The notes under the pieces are model-generated. The model saw only the letters and a program-made list of their open reading frames with translations, was not told the DNA's origin and made no database searches. From positions 124,001 through 188,000 of the forward strand of contig CBDCGI010000023.1 of the NCBI GenBank assembly GCA_965216725.1: 64,000 nucleotides of DNA, in the 5' to 3' direction. The stretch comes from JACZUI01 sp965216725 (GTDB lineage: Bacteria; Actinomycetota; Acidimicrobiia; Spongiisociales; ZC4RG35). Shown here one piece after another: positions 1-9,553 of this stretch (positions are counted from its first letter, which is position 1; each line of letters starts with the position of its first letter). A program made the position numbers and the translations under genes.

Positions 1-1046
1 GCCAGCAACAGGAAAGCCGTCACCGCCGGCGCCACCGCCCGGGTGATGTCGAAGTAGTTCTCCCAGACCTGCTCGGTAAACAGAATCGCCATCACCGCAA
101 ACCCGACATGTGACCATCCCAAGAGGTGGGGGGTGACCACCACCCGTCGAATGAACAACAGTAATAACGTCATCATTGTTATCCCGGCAACCATGCTGAA
201 CGGAAGCTCCCTCCAAGCGTCGAACGCCTCGACGAACCCGCCGAAGGGCCAGCCGAACTCCTGAATCTCCGAGACAGCAGAACCGGTGTCGATCCGGAGC
301 CGAAGGTAGCCGGCCCAGACCAGCGCCGCCCCCACCGGCACCGACATCAGCAGGACCGCCTCGCGGCGGCCTTTCGCCCGAAACCAGTACCAGGCTCCAG
401 CCCCGAAGGCGACGATCAACATCGCTTCCCGGGAAAGCACCGCCAGAGCCAAGAGAACCAGTGCCGGCGTGAGGTAGGAGCGCATCAGGAACAACACGGC
501 CCAGAAAGCCAATGCCGCGGCGAGAATCCCCGATCCGCTGATGGTCATCTCGGAGATGAAGCCAAGATTGAGCCCGAAGGCCAGGCCCCACCAGGCCGAC
601 CCACCCAACTCGTTGGAGATGAGCGCAACGGCCACCGTGCCCGCCCCCAACGCCACCAGGTTGACCACGATCATGGTCCAGGTGATGGCTTCCGGTCCCA
701 ACGTTCCGCCGGCTCCGACGATCACCGGATACAGCATCCGCTGGCTTCGGTAGAGGGGCCGGTCGAGTATTGCTGCATTCTCCTCGGGTTCCATCACCCA
801 GGGGTCGTTGGCCTGGACGAAGAAGTACTTTCCGTCGTGGCCGTGACCTCTCCGGAGGAAGACCTCACCAAGTCGTTCCTCGGCGTAAGCCTCGATCTCG
901 GTTGCGGTCTCACCGAACCCGACGAGGATTGTGGTGTCGCCACCAGAGTCGACCACCACCCTCAACAGGAAAAGGCCGGAAACCACCATCGCCACCACGC
1001 CCACCAGCAACGGCAGGCCCCAAGCTGAGCCGGAGCGGGGTGTCAC
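1..1046 (-). CDS. Polytopic membrane protein, GT-C glycosyltransferase-like (partial, 3' end off window)
   Basis: The frame opens at a GTG (1046-1044) that overlaps the TGA of the upstream gene in a GTGA arrangement, and stays open to the window edge, so the C-terminus is missing (about 348 codons seen). The N-terminus has a membrane segment at about residues 9-31, then an extracytoplasmic stretch containing GHDGKYFFVQAND, then several hydrophobic helices. An acidic-aromatic first loop followed by many helices is the plan of GT-C lipid-phosphate-sugar transferases, and the motif ENYFDITRAVAP near the seen end recurs in actinobacterial membrane proteins of this kind. Position as last gene of a glycosyltransferase operon supports an envelope-glycan role. 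The exact sugar and acceptor cannot be read from sequence. Confidence 0.6.
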   Translation of the reverse strand, partial: MTPRSGSAWGLPLLVGVVAMVVSGLFLLRVVVDSGGDTTILVGFGETATEIEAYAEERLGEVFLRRGHGHDGKYFFVQANDPWVMEPEENAAILDRPLYRSQRMLYPVIVGAGGTLGPEAITWTMIVVNLVALGAGTVAVALISNELGGSAWWGLAFGLNLGFISEMTISGSGILAAALAFWAVLFLMRSYLTPALVLLALAVLSREAMLIVAFGAGAWYWFRAKGRREAVLLMSVPVGAALVWAGYLRLRIDTGSAVSEIQEFGWPFGGFVEAFDAWRELPFSMVAGITMMTLLLLFIRRVVVTPHLLGWSHVGFAVMAILFTEQVWENYFDITRAVAPAVTAFLLL

Positions 1047-2431
1047 GGAACTCTGGCGACAGCCAGCAGGCTGAGCCCGGGACCGGAACCGAAGGAATCG
1101 ATTCGGACCGCCACCGGTACCAGCAGGTCGAATATCCGGGCCTGGGCCCCGGAGATGCGATCACCGTCGAGGGCGTGATTCAACCTCCACCCGAGGCGTC
1201 CCAAGCGGTTGAAGCTCTCCAGTGTCACCAACTCCAGGCCTGCTGCCCGAACCAAATCCTCGACGTCGTCCGCCTGGAAGCGTCGAACATGGCCAGAGGC
1301 CTGGTCTGTAGTCCCGTAGAGCCCGGGGTCAGCGGGAAGCTGAATCAGGATGTGCCCTCCCGACCTAACCTTGCCCGCGATCTCACTGAGCAGCAGCTTG
1401 GGCTCGTCGGCCCGCTGCAGGCCGTCGAACATCACCACGGTGTCGACCTCGCTGACTCCACCGAGACCTGCCGAGTCGACGATGTGAACATTCTCTAGGT
1501 GTCCGAATCTCCTACGCAGGGTTTCGACATGCACCTGGTCGGGGTCTGTCGCGGTGAGGCTCTCAGCGTTGAGCAGGTGAGTGGTGGTATGGCCCGGTCC
1601 GGCGTTGACTTCGAGGATGCTGCCTTTCAGGTAGGGGTCGAAACGGCTCAGCACCCAGCGGCGGAACCGAGGAGCCCGCCCGATGCTTTGCCGGGTCACC
1701 GTGTCGTCGTCGTCGGTGGCCCGGGTGTCGAGGAACCGGAACTTGAAGATGAGCCACAACGCCTCCAACCCGTCCCGCCAGCCAATGTTCTTTCCTTCGG
1801 CGTAGGTACGACCGTGGTAGCTGATCGGCACCTCATAGATTCGTGCCCCCCACTGGGCGAGGCGGGCGGTGATTTCCGGCTCAAGTCCGAACCGGTCGCT
1901 GGTGAGCCGCAGCCGTTTCAGCACGTCGGCCCGAACGGCCTTGTAACAGGTTTCCATATCGGTGAGGTTGAGGTCGTTGGCCATGTTGGAGAACATGGTC
2001 AGCAGCCGGTTGCCGGCGGCGTGCCAGAAGAAGAGAACGCGTCGCACCTCGCTGGCGGCAAACCTTGACCCATATACCGCGTCAGCCATCCCCTTTTGGA
2101 TAGGCCCAATAACCAAGGGATATTCGTTGGGGTCGTACTCGAGATCGGCATCTTGGATGATGGCGACGTCGCCGGACATGTGCTCGATCGCGGTCCGAAT
2201 CGCCTTGCCTTTGCCCATGTTCACCGGCTGGGCCACCACTTTGATACGGGAGTCTGCGGCCGCAAGATCTTTCAGAACATCGAGAGATGAGTCCGTGGAG
2301 CAGTCATCAACGGCAACCAACTCAATCTCCATATCCACAGGTGAATCGAGCACACGCTTGACGATGGTCCGCAGGGTGCGGGACTCGTCATAGACGGGCA
2401 TCAGGACGGAGAGGGTTTTCATACGCGACAT
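1043..2431 (-). CDS. Bifunctional family 2 glycosyltransferase / SAM-dependent methyltransferase
   Basis: About 462 residues from ATG 2431 (ATG 2422 is also possible); an upstream in-frame extension would overlap the previous gene and lacks family similarity. Residues about 5-235 form a GT2 domain of the dolichol/polyprenol-phosphate sugar synthase type: start LMPVYDES, acidic VDDCSTD at 41-47 and metal-binding QDADLEYDP at 93-101. Residues about 285-455 are a class I methyltransferase with a glycine-rich SAM loop (EVNAGPGHTT). GT2-methyltransferase fusions are known in actinobacteria. The GT2 half would make a polyprenyl-phosphate sugar that the neighbouring GT-C proteins could use outside the membrane; the methyltransferase substrate is unknown. 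The stop overlaps the next gene's GTG. Confidence 0.8.
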   Translation of the reverse strand: MSRMKTLSVLMPVYDESRTLRTIVKRVLDSPVDMEIELVAVDDCSTDSSLDVLKDLAAADSRIKVVAQPVNMGKGKAIRTAIEHMSGDVAIIQDADLEYDPNEYPLVIGPIQKGMADAVYGSRFAASEVRRVLFFWHAAGNRLLTMFSNMANDLNLTDMETCYKAVRADVLKRLRLTSDRFGLEPEITARLAQWGARIYEVPISYHGRTYAEGKNIGWRDGLEALWLIFKFRFLDTRATDDDDTVTRQSIGRAPRFRRWVLSRFDPYLKGSILEVNAGPGHTTTHLLNAESLTATDPDQVHVETLRRRFGHLENVHIVDSAGLGGVSEVDTVVMFDGLQRADEPKLLLSEIAGKVRSGGHILIQLPADPGLYGTTDQASGHVRRFQADDVEDLVRAAGLELVTLESFNRLGRLGWRLNHALDGDRISGAQARIFDLLVPVAVRIDSFGSGPGLSLLAVARVP

Positions 2432-2480
2432 ATGTATATCGTCATACTGGCACCAGACCGAAGCTGGCTTTGGTAACGAT

Positions 2481-4469
2481 CTATTTGCGCACCGAGTAAA
2501 TCCGGAATCCGTCCACTTGCCTAGCCAAGAAGAGGCACCGATCGGCAAAACGTTCAAAATCCTCCAAGCCCAATTCCTGCTCCGTTACCCCCCGACCAAC
2601 TAGGTATTCGACTGTCGACTCGGCGACCACTACATGAGAGATCGAGTCGCCTTCGAAACACTTCCCAGCGCTGGCATCTTGGTACATACGCCAGTTGGTG
2701 AAAACGTTGTCTTGGAGTAGCCCGGTACCCAGGAGATCCCCTCTTCCCTCCCACAGCAAGAGTGCCCTCCGGTCCTGGCTGATACCGAGCGTGGCCAATT
2801 CATCGCCAAGGTTGTTCAGCTGGCGCTGGCTGCCATTGGGAGGTCGTCTAAAGAACTCTTCTTGGGACTCGAAGCCCAATGAAACGTCGCCTTGCCCCCT
2901 CTCGGCTCGATCCGACACCCAATCCGCAATCCCCAGCCCGGCCAGTAAGAGCGTCGCTGAGATCGCAACAGTCGAGACCCACTCCGGTGAACTCTCAGCG
3001 ATCGCGGCGACCACTATAGAAACCAGGATTACCGCCACCGGGGCGACCGGAGCGAGATAGCGGAGGTTGATGGACGGGCTGATTGCAAGGATGAACAACA
3101 TTCCGAGGACAACCGGCGCTGCAAGGTATAGAGCAACTCTCCGGTATCGGGTGACGAACGCCAAGAGACCAAGGGTGAACAATGGAGGAAAGCCATACCA
3201 AACGCCCTCGGCTTCGGGTGTCAGCGACTCCGGCGCGGTTATCCAGGCGAGGGGAGAAAAATCGCGTCGCGCCGAGGACAGAATTCCGTACGGGGAAGGT
3301 TTCGGGGTTGCATCGGGTGCCACAGCCAACAGCCAATCGGGATAGATCCGATCCGCATAAACCGGATAGAGCGGCGCACCAAAATGGATCATGTTCTTGA
3401 TCAGAACCGGAGCAACCGCAGCCAGCGCAATGCCCGCTGCACCAACCACCACGGGAATGTCCACACGTACACGACCGGCAAAAGCTCCTACCATCAGTAC
3501 GATCGCGATGCCAGCTGTGTAGGCGATGCCCTGATACTTGGCAGCCATGCTGGCCCCAGCAAGTAGCCCAAGCACAACTGCATCAACGCGGTCGCCGGAA
3601 GTCAACCAGTCAACTACAACAAGTGACAGCACGAATACTGCGGTCGTCATCGACAGATCGACCAGATCTTGGGATCCGATGAGTGGGATCAGCGGGAACG
3701 CCCAGAACAGAACCGCACCCACACCTGCTGCGAGTGGCGACACCCAACGCCTGAGAGCAGCCACCACGCAGGACCACAGTGCGACCGTCCAGACCCACTG
3801 CATGGTCGCCGGCCCAGCCTCAGCTCCGACAGCAAGAAAAACCGAGTTGAGCATCTGTGGTGTTCCTACAAACGACAAATGAAGATTGTCGATTGGGAGG
3901 TGGATCTCTCCCGCAGCCAAGAACTCACGCGGGAGATCGACGTGATACATCGGCCCGTCCCAGCTCACGGTCGGCCCGAGGGCCAGCAACAGCGTGAAAC
4001 CAGCCACGAGCCCCGAGATCACTAGCGCTCCATAACGCAGACCTCTAGGCGAGATTGCTCCGAGATCTGCTCTGGTTGACGACATGTCGGAGCGCAACGC
4101 AGTCAGATTTCCCAGTGTGGTGCAAGCTGCCCCGGCGAAGACCACCACCGCGGCGACCTGCCAGGGCTCGAATAGCCCGGCCAGCCCCATCAATAGGAGG
4201 AATCCCCCCAATAGAAGGGTTCCCGCTATGAGGGCAGCGGTCACCCCGATCGCGCCGTTGAGACGCCCCGTCCTTTTCGGACCCAACACTGCGTAACCGA
4301 CCATCAGGGAGCCGAAGGCGACGGCTATGACAGTGATCAGGTCATGAGCACTCCGCAACGTGGCCATGAATCCCGATTGGTGGGATGACACCTCAGGCGA
4401 GGGAAGCCAAAGAGCAAGAGCTATGAGCGCGGCTGCAGCCACATGGCTCGCAGTGCGAGAGCGAAACAC
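2481..4469 (-). CDS. GT-C fold (GT39/ArnT-like) membrane glycosyltransferase
   Basis: The protein has 662 residues, with roughly a dozen hydrophobic helices in the first 500 and a soluble C-terminal part of about 140 residues. A loop near residue 171 carries WDGPMYHVDLPREF, an Asp/His-rich loop resembling the catalytic loop of GT-C enzymes that take sugar from polyprenyl phosphate, though here it lies after several helices rather than after the first. The start is a GTG whose first base is the last base of the preceding gene's TAG, so the two genes are coupled. It sits between a GT87-like protein and the GT2 fusion. Enzyme class is inferred from topology and context. Confidence 0.65.
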   Translation of the reverse strand: MFRSRTASHVAAAALIALALWLPSPEVSSHQSGFMATLRSAHDLITVIAVAFGSLMVGYAVLGPKRTGRLNGAIGVTAALIAGTLLLGGFLLLMGLAGLFEPWQVAAVVVFAGAACTTLGNLTALRSDMSSTRADLGAISPRGLRYGALVISGLVAGFTLLLALGPTVSWDGPMYHVDLPREFLAAGEIHLPIDNLHLSFVGTPQMLNSVFLAVGAEAGPATMQWVWTVALWSCVVAALRRWVSPLAAGVGAVLFWAFPLIPLIGSQDLVDLSMTTAVFVLSLVVVDWLTSGDRVDAVVLGLLAGASMAAKYQGIAYTAGIAIVLMVGAFAGRVRVDIPVVVGAAGIALAAVAPVLIKNMIHFGAPLYPVYADRIYPDWLLAVAPDATPKPSPYGILSSARRDFSPLAWITAPESLTPEAEGVWYGFPPLFTLGLLAFVTRYRRVALYLAAPVVLGMLFILAISPSINLRYLAPVAPVAVILVSIVVAAIAESSPEWVSTVAISATLLLAGLGIADWVSDRAERGQGDVSLGFESQEEFFRRPPNGSQRQLNNLGDELATLGISQDRRALLLWEGRGDLLGTGLLQDNVFTNWRMYQDASAGKCFEGDSISHVVVAESTVEYLVGRGVTEQELGLEDFERFADRCLFLARQVDGFRIYSVRK

Positions 4470-5725
4470 TACGTGGCCACGTTGGGCTGGTGTTCGCGTC
4501 CCGCGCCCTTCCTTTTGCTGAATGTAAACAACCCCACCGCGGCGGCGAGACCCGAGAGCAACACCAGCCGCCCGACGAGGCTCGGATAACCGGCGGCAAG
4601 GGTTTCAGCCTGCTCCCAAGGCTGGCGAAGATAGAAGCCAAATAGCATCAAGACAATCCAAACGCTGGCCGTCCCCCTCAGGAAACGTGACTCCCGTTGG
4701 GCGAGTGACCAGGCCACAGCAGGGAAGAGGATCACGTCATAGTGCTCCCACGACAGTGGCGAGATCAGCAACATCGCAACGAAGCTGAGACTCATCACGA
4801 AGTGATAATCACCAGACCTCGACACGACCCAAGAGATGAGCAAAGTCGTCGATAGCGTCAACAGAATCGCGAGAGCGAGGGCGCCATCGGTTAGCTCTGC
4901 CAACGGCTTGATTAGAGAGGCGTTTCCGCCGAGACCAAGCCATGTGTCACTCGCGTCGCCAAGTCCGCCAAGAACTTCGGAAAAGCTGATATTGAAGATG
5001 ACCATCCCCGCAAGATTCAGGCTCAGCGCGGTGATCACAGCCGTCCCGACCAGCTTCTTCCGCCGGAACAGCATGAGCGGGATAAGCAGCAAGGCCGGGA
5101 ATAGCCGTAGGCCCACGGCAATCCCAATAGCCAAGCCGGGAAGGGCGCGATCTCTGTCCGCGCCCCCGACCCAAGCGGGGGCCATAAGGCCCAAGAGAAG
5201 CACGCTCCACGCTCCGAATTGAAGTCCGCGAAGGAGTGGACCCGACAACAACGCCACCGACATTCCAAATAGCGAAAGGGGCCATCCAAAGCGGCCAAGC
5301 GCGGGAAGGGCGAAAACCCCGACCAACGCCAAAACAATGAGGCTGAGCACGATGACTGCGGTATGAACTCCTTCCGGTGACAACAAAGTGGCTGGCTGCA
5401 GCAAGAGCAAGGCCGCGGGCGTTCGAGGGTGGATCCACCGGGAGTCTCCCACCTCGGACCAGCCGGGTGTCAGGTACGCAACGTCATAATTGGCTGAGAG
5501 CGCTCGCAAATCGGAATAGGGGTCGAGTCCGTCCGCAGCCGCCGACGCCACCAACCAGTCTGCAGTGGAATCCGCATGTATGCCCCCGATCTGGGTGATC
5601 ATTATCAGACCCATCCAGACAGCCCACTCCACGTAAACGATAGGAACCGCCCACGGAACAACCGGAGCCATTACCGATCTGAGTCTTTTCCATGCAGAAG
5701 CGATTGATCTCGTCGCCCTTGTCAT
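4469..5725 (-). CDS. GT87-family (DUF2029-like) membrane mannosyltransferase-type protein
   Basis: About 418 residues from ATG 5725; an 18-residue in-frame extension to 5779 lacks membrane or family features. Roughly ten hydrophobic helices are visible. The first extracytoplasmic loop has STADWLVASAAADGLDPYSDL and a segment ending WIHPRTPAALLLLQP, matching the layout of GT87 polyprenol-phosphate-dependent transferases such as mycobacterial PimE relatives. The usual N/GQ-N motif in a later helix is represented only by LQFGAWSVLL. It is the first gene of the four-gene glycan operon and overlaps the next by one base. Donor and acceptor are unknown. Confidence 0.65.
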   Translation of the reverse strand: MTRATRSIASAWKRLRSVMAPVVPWAVPIVYVEWAVWMGLIMITQIGGIHADSTADWLVASAAADGLDPYSDLRALSANYDVAYLTPGWSEVGDSRWIHPRTPAALLLLQPATLLSPEGVHTAVIVLSLIVLALVGVFALPALGRFGWPLSLFGMSVALLSGPLLRGLQFGAWSVLLLGLMAPAWVGGADRDRALPGLAIGIAVGLRLFPALLLIPLMLFRRKKLVGTAVITALSLNLAGMVIFNISFSEVLGGLGDASDTWLGLGGNASLIKPLAELTDGALALAILLTLSTTLLISWVVSRSGDYHFVMSLSFVAMLLISPLSWEHYDVILFPAVAWSLAQRESRFLRGTASVWIVLMLFGFYLRQPWEQAETLAAGYPSLVGRLVLLSGLAAAVGLFTFSKRKGAGREHQPNVAT

Positions 5726-5906
5726 TGAACGAGTCCTGTCTTCGACCTCACAGTCGTACTCGCAGTAATCAAACGCCAAAACAAGGTCGCTGACGGTAGT
5801 TCGACCTGCCTTCCACCACTCGACATTGGGTCGAACGGCCTACGCCACCTTTGACCAGGAAACAACTCGAGCCGAATACGTTGCGGTCAATCAGCCGACA
5901 TCTGAC

Positions 5907-7913
5907 TCAGCCCGCCTCGGCCACCTCCCTAAGCTCCCGCTTCAACTCGTTCACTTCGTCCCGGAGCCTGGCCGCGTATTCGAAGCGCAGCTCTTTTGCC
6001 GCCTCGTGCATCTCTTCCTCCAGGCTCAGAATCAGCCTGGTCAGGTCGTCCCCTTCGAGATCGAGAGCCCTCCGGGGCTCGATCTCGCGCCGGCGCCGGT
6101 CGGCTGCCGGCGCCTCGGTCTGCACCAGCTCGAGGATGTCGGAAACCCGCTTCCTGACAGTCTGTGGGTCGATTCCGTGCTCGACGTTCCAATCCCGCTG
6201 CAAGCGGCGCCTCCGGTTGGTCTCGTGGATCGCCTTCCGCATCGAGTCGGTGATGTCATCCGCATACATCACCACCTGACCGTCCACGTTCCGGGCTGCT
6301 CGCCCAATTATCTGAATCAAGGACGTCTCCGAGCGAAGGAACCCCTCCTTGTCAGCGTCGAGTATCGCAACAAGCGAGACCTCGGGAAGGTCCAATCCCT
6401 CACGAAGCAGATTTATCCCCACCAGGACGTCGAATTCGCCGAGCCGCAGGTCCCGCATTATCTGGACGCGTTCCAGAGTGTCGATCTCCGAGTGCATGTA
6501 GCGGGCTCGAACCCCCATCTCCAACAGGTATTCGGTTAGGTCCTCAGCCATCTTCTTGGTCAGCGTGGTCACCAGAACACGTTGCTCGCGTAGTGCTCGC
6601 TCCCGGATTTCTCCCAGCAGATCGTCGATCTGGCCCTTGGTGGGCCGGATCATCACTTCCGGATCGACAAGACCGGTGGGTCGGATGATCTGCTCCACAA
6701 CTTGAGTGGAATGACCGATCTCGAAATCGGACGGTGTCGCCGAGAGGAAGACGACCTGGTTCGCCCGTTCCAACCACTCGTCGAACCGAAGCGGCCGGTT
6801 GTCCTTGGCCGACGGAAGGCGGAAGCCATGGTCGACCAGCACCTCTTTTCGTGATCGATCGCCTTCGTACTGGCCGCCGATTTGAGGAACTGTGACGTGT
6901 GACTCGTCGATGATGGTGAGATAGTCGTCGGGGAAGTAGTCGAGGAGGGTGTAGGGAGCCTCCCCTGGCTCCCGACCATCGAGGTGGGCTGAGTAATTCT
7001 CGATGCCCGAGCAGAAACCGACTTCACGCATCATCTCCAGGTCGTAGTTGGTTCGCATCCGGAGGCGCTGCGCCTCCAACATCTTGTCCTCGCCCTCCAG
7101 CTCTGAGAGGCGATCACCTAGCTCGACCTCGATTCGGTTGATCGCCTTGAGAAGGCGCTCGCGCTCGGTCACGTAATGGGTCGCGGGAAACACAAACAAC
7201 TCGGACATCTCGTCGACCACTTCGCCGGTGACCGGGTTGAGTCGGAGGATGCGTTCCACCTCGTCGCCCCAAAACTGGACCCTGACGATGGTCTCGTCGT
7301 ATGAAGGGAACACTTCCAAGGTGTCGCCGCGAACTCGAAACTTGCCTCTGGTGAGGCTGACTTCGTTACGTTCGTACTGGATATCCACGAGACGCTTGAT
7401 GGTGTCTTTCATCGGGTACTCGACACCCTCCACCAGACGCAGCAGTTGGCCCTCGTATTGCTCCGGCGACCCGAGACCGTAGATCGCCGATACCGAGGCC
7501 ACGATGATCACGTCGTCTCTCACCAGAAGCCCTGCCGTCGCGGAGTGACGAAGACGGTCTATCTCGTCGTTGACCGTGGCGTCCTTTTCGATGTAGGTGT
7601 CAGTTTGGGGCAGGTATGCCTCGGGTTGGTAGTAGTCGTAGTAGGAAACGAAATACTCAACCCGGTTGTTTGGGAAAAACTGGCGGAACTCATTGGCCAG
7701 CTGGGCTGCCAGAGCCTTGTTCGGAGCCAGAACAAGAGTTGGCTTCTGTACCGCTTCGATGGTCCAGGCGATGGTAGCCGACTTCCCGGATCCGGTGATG
7801 CCCAACAAGGTCTGAAAACGGTCACCTCGGCTGATCCCTTCGGCCAGCTTCTCAATCGCTTTGGGTTGGTCACCTGCAGGAGCGAAGTCGGAAACAACCT
7901 TGAATTCGGGCAT
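5907..7913 (-). CDS. uvrB: Excinuclease ABC subunit B (UvrB)
   Basis: UvrB is the damage-verifying helicase-like subunit of nucleotide excision repair; it takes DNA from UvrA and recruits UvrC. The 668-residue product begins MPEFKVV, which matches the family start; an in-frame upstream extension to 7955 does not. Walker A is GITGSGKS at 38-45. The DNA-clamping beta-hairpin YYDYYQPEAYLPQTDTY is at 91-107. The helicase Asp box reads IIDESH, followed later by motif VI around QIIGRAARN. The last 40 residues form the UVR helix pair that binds UvrC. It is divergent from the sulfatase-like gene, with 119 bp between starts that must hold both promoters. Confidence 0.97.
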   Translation of the reverse strand: MPEFKVVSDFAPAGDQPKAIEKLAEGISRGDRFQTLLGITGSGKSATIAWTIEAVQKPTLVLAPNKALAAQLANEFRQFFPNNRVEYFVSYYDYYQPEAYLPQTDTYIEKDATVNDEIDRLRHSATAGLLVRDDVIIVASVSAIYGLGSPEQYEGQLLRLVEGVEYPMKDTIKRLVDIQYERNEVSLTRGKFRVRGDTLEVFPSYDETIVRVQFWGDEVERILRLNPVTGEVVDEMSELFVFPATHYVTERERLLKAINRIEVELGDRLSELEGEDKMLEAQRLRMRTNYDLEMMREVGFCSGIENYSAHLDGREPGEAPYTLLDYFPDDYLTIIDESHVTVPQIGGQYEGDRSRKEVLVDHGFRLPSAKDNRPLRFDEWLERANQVVFLSATPSDFEIGHSTQVVEQIIRPTGLVDPEVMIRPTKGQIDDLLGEIRERALREQRVLVTTLTKKMAEDLTEYLLEMGVRARYMHSEIDTLERVQIMRDLRLGEFDVLVGINLLREGLDLPEVSLVAILDADKEGFLRSETSLIQIIGRAARNVDGQVVMYADDITDSMRKAIHETNRRRRLQRDWNVEHGIDPQTVRKRVSDILELVQTEAPAADRRRREIEPRRALDLEGDDLTRLILSLEEEMHEAAKELRFEYAARLRDEVNELKRELREVAEAG

Positions 7914-8032
7914 CGGAACGAGGGTACCGAGGGCGTGGGACAAGAACTGCCGCAATACGAAGCGCGTTCCGGGCTGGGTGCAGGTCCCCGATTCAGCCTT
8001 GACGTCGGACCAAACGCCACCATCCTGTGTAG

Positions 8033-9553
8033 ATGGGGCGAATGGGCGGGCCCGCTTGGGGAGGCGATTTAGTTCTGTCGTTGGCAGTCATGTTGGCTGC
8101 CGCCTTGTATCGACCACTTCGATTCTGGGCACAGAACGCCTGGGACGTCCAGATCCCGACAAAAGTCATGCTCGTGGCCTTCGCCGGCTTTGTTACGGGT
8201 GTGCTGGTCTGGCTGGTTCTCAGAAGGGCTGGTATTCGAGCAATTCCTGGGGCCCTCGTCGTTGCCACCGGGCTACTGGTCTTCTATCACTGGACCCTCC
8301 TTCCGGTGACACCATGGATGTGGCTCCTGCTCGGCGGCGGAATACCGGTCTGGCTACAGCAATCGGAGCACGAGCGCCAACTTCGCTGGATTGCCCTTGC
8401 TGGTCTGTTGGTGTTGGGGGTATTCCCTATCGCCAACCTCCTGGCCTCCCACTGGTTGACGAGAGGTGCCTTTCCTACTCGGCCGATCCACAGCCAGGTC
8501 CGGGCGGTTCCTTCAGGCCACGCCGAAGACCTGGTTTTGGTTGTGCCTGATACGTATCCGTCGCCGTCTATTGCAAACGCTTGGTTCGGACACGACACCT
8601 CCAGTCTCCAACGCGCCCTCGAGGCCAAAGGAGTCGTTTTCGAGCAGGCTGCACTCAGTCGTCACACATTCACGGGAGTATCGGTGCCGAGCATCCTCGA
8701 TTTGGAAACCGTGATAGACGCAGGCCCTACGGGTCAATGGGGACATCGGCAATCCCTGTATCGACGGGTTGGCGGAGAGAGCTTCACTCACGCAGCACTT
8801 CGTTCCGCAGGCTTCAATCTCATCCACATCGAGAGCGGCTGGAATGGAACTCGGTGTGGGAAGGGGATCGACGAGTGCTACGAGAGCCCATTCATTGACG
8901 AGGCAGTCTCGGCTTTCCTGGAACCCTCGCTCGCAGGTGTTGCTATCGAACGCGCCATGGGTAGCTATGCGTTGCCAGCGACCGAATCAGCCGTCGAAAA
9001 CACCGTCAGCGTCTTAGAAGAGATCCAAGGCAACGGACGCCACGATTTCGTCTTCGTCCACTTGATCCTTCCCCACCCTCCAGTTCTGGTCGATGAGAAA
9101 TGCATCCTCTTGGACGAGGCGTTGCGGCCAGCTCAGGATGCTGAGTTCACCGAGTTCAAACGCCAACTGGCCTGTGTAGACCGCTGGCTCTCTTCAATCG
9201 CTGAAGCTGCCGCCCCGGAGACTGTCATGGTGATTGCGGCGGATCATGGATCCTCCTACACAGGACAAGCATATGACCCGCCGGAGTTGTGGACAGACGC
9301 TTCGGTCGCAGAGAGATTCAGCATCCTCCTTGCCTACCGTCTGGCACCTGCCTGCATCCCTCCCATCCAGGCGACCAACCTTGATGCCTTTCGGGCAGCG
9401 GTTGCCTGCGTGGTCGACGTCGATCAGCCGCCGGCGACCACGGGCCATCTGATCGGGTTTGTAGACGCCGCTTGGGTCGAACCGCGAAGAATGCAACGCA
9501 TTCATGCTGGGTTGCAGGCTGGCTCCCCGCCGGAGCCACCCCCGATGAACTAG
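8033..9553 (+). CDS. Membrane-anchored sulfatase / alkaline-phosphatase-fold hydrolase
   Basis: The 506-residue product has about four to five hydrophobic helices in residues 10-140, then an extracytoplasmic alkaline-phosphatase-superfamily domain. First metal-site Asp is in VLVVPDTY. The probable nucleophile region is LSRHTFTGVSVPS, where Thr takes the place of the usual Ser/Thr-Cys. A second metal-site motif reads IAADHGSSY. This layout resembles envelope phosphotransferases of the LtaS/EptA type more than catabolic sulfatases, but the domain is shorter. The stop TAG shares the palindrome CTAG with the stop of convergent coaE. No Shine-Dalgarno sequence is visible before ATG 8033, so a leaderless transcript is possible. 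Confidence 0.7.
   Translation: MGRMGGPAWGGDLVLSLAVMLAAALYRPLRFWAQNAWDVQIPTKVMLVAFAGFVTGVLVWLVLRRAGIRAIPGALVVATGLLVFYHWTLLPVTPWMWLLLGGGIPVWLQQSEHERQLRWIALAGLLVLGVFPIANLLASHWLTRGAFPTRPIHSQVRAVPSGHAEDLVLVVPDTYPSPSIANAWFGHDTSSLQRALEAKGVVFEQAALSRHTFTGVSVPSILDLETVIDAGPTGQWGHRQSLYRRVGGESFTHAALRSAGFNLIHIESGWNGTRCGKGIDECYESPFIDEAVSAFLEPSLAGVAIERAMGSYALPATESAVENTVSVLEEIQGNGRHDFVFVHLILPHPPVLVDEKCILLDEALRPAQDAEFTEFKRQLACVDRWLSSIAEAAAPETVMVIAADHGSSYTGQAYDPPELWTDASVAERFSILLAYRLAPACIPPIQATNLDAFRAAVACVVDVDQPPATTGHLIGFVDAAWVEPRRMQRIHAGLQAGSPPEPPPMN

Noticed and set aside
770..2068. Two long plus-strand open frames in tandem
   Set aside because: They are antisense to the methyltransferase/GT2 fusion and the GT-C gene; Pro/Arg/Gly-rich translation with no motif.
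5826..6539. A 237-codon open frame on the plus strand
   Set aside because: It is antisense to the conserved C-terminal part of uvrB and its translation has no recognisable motif or start signal.
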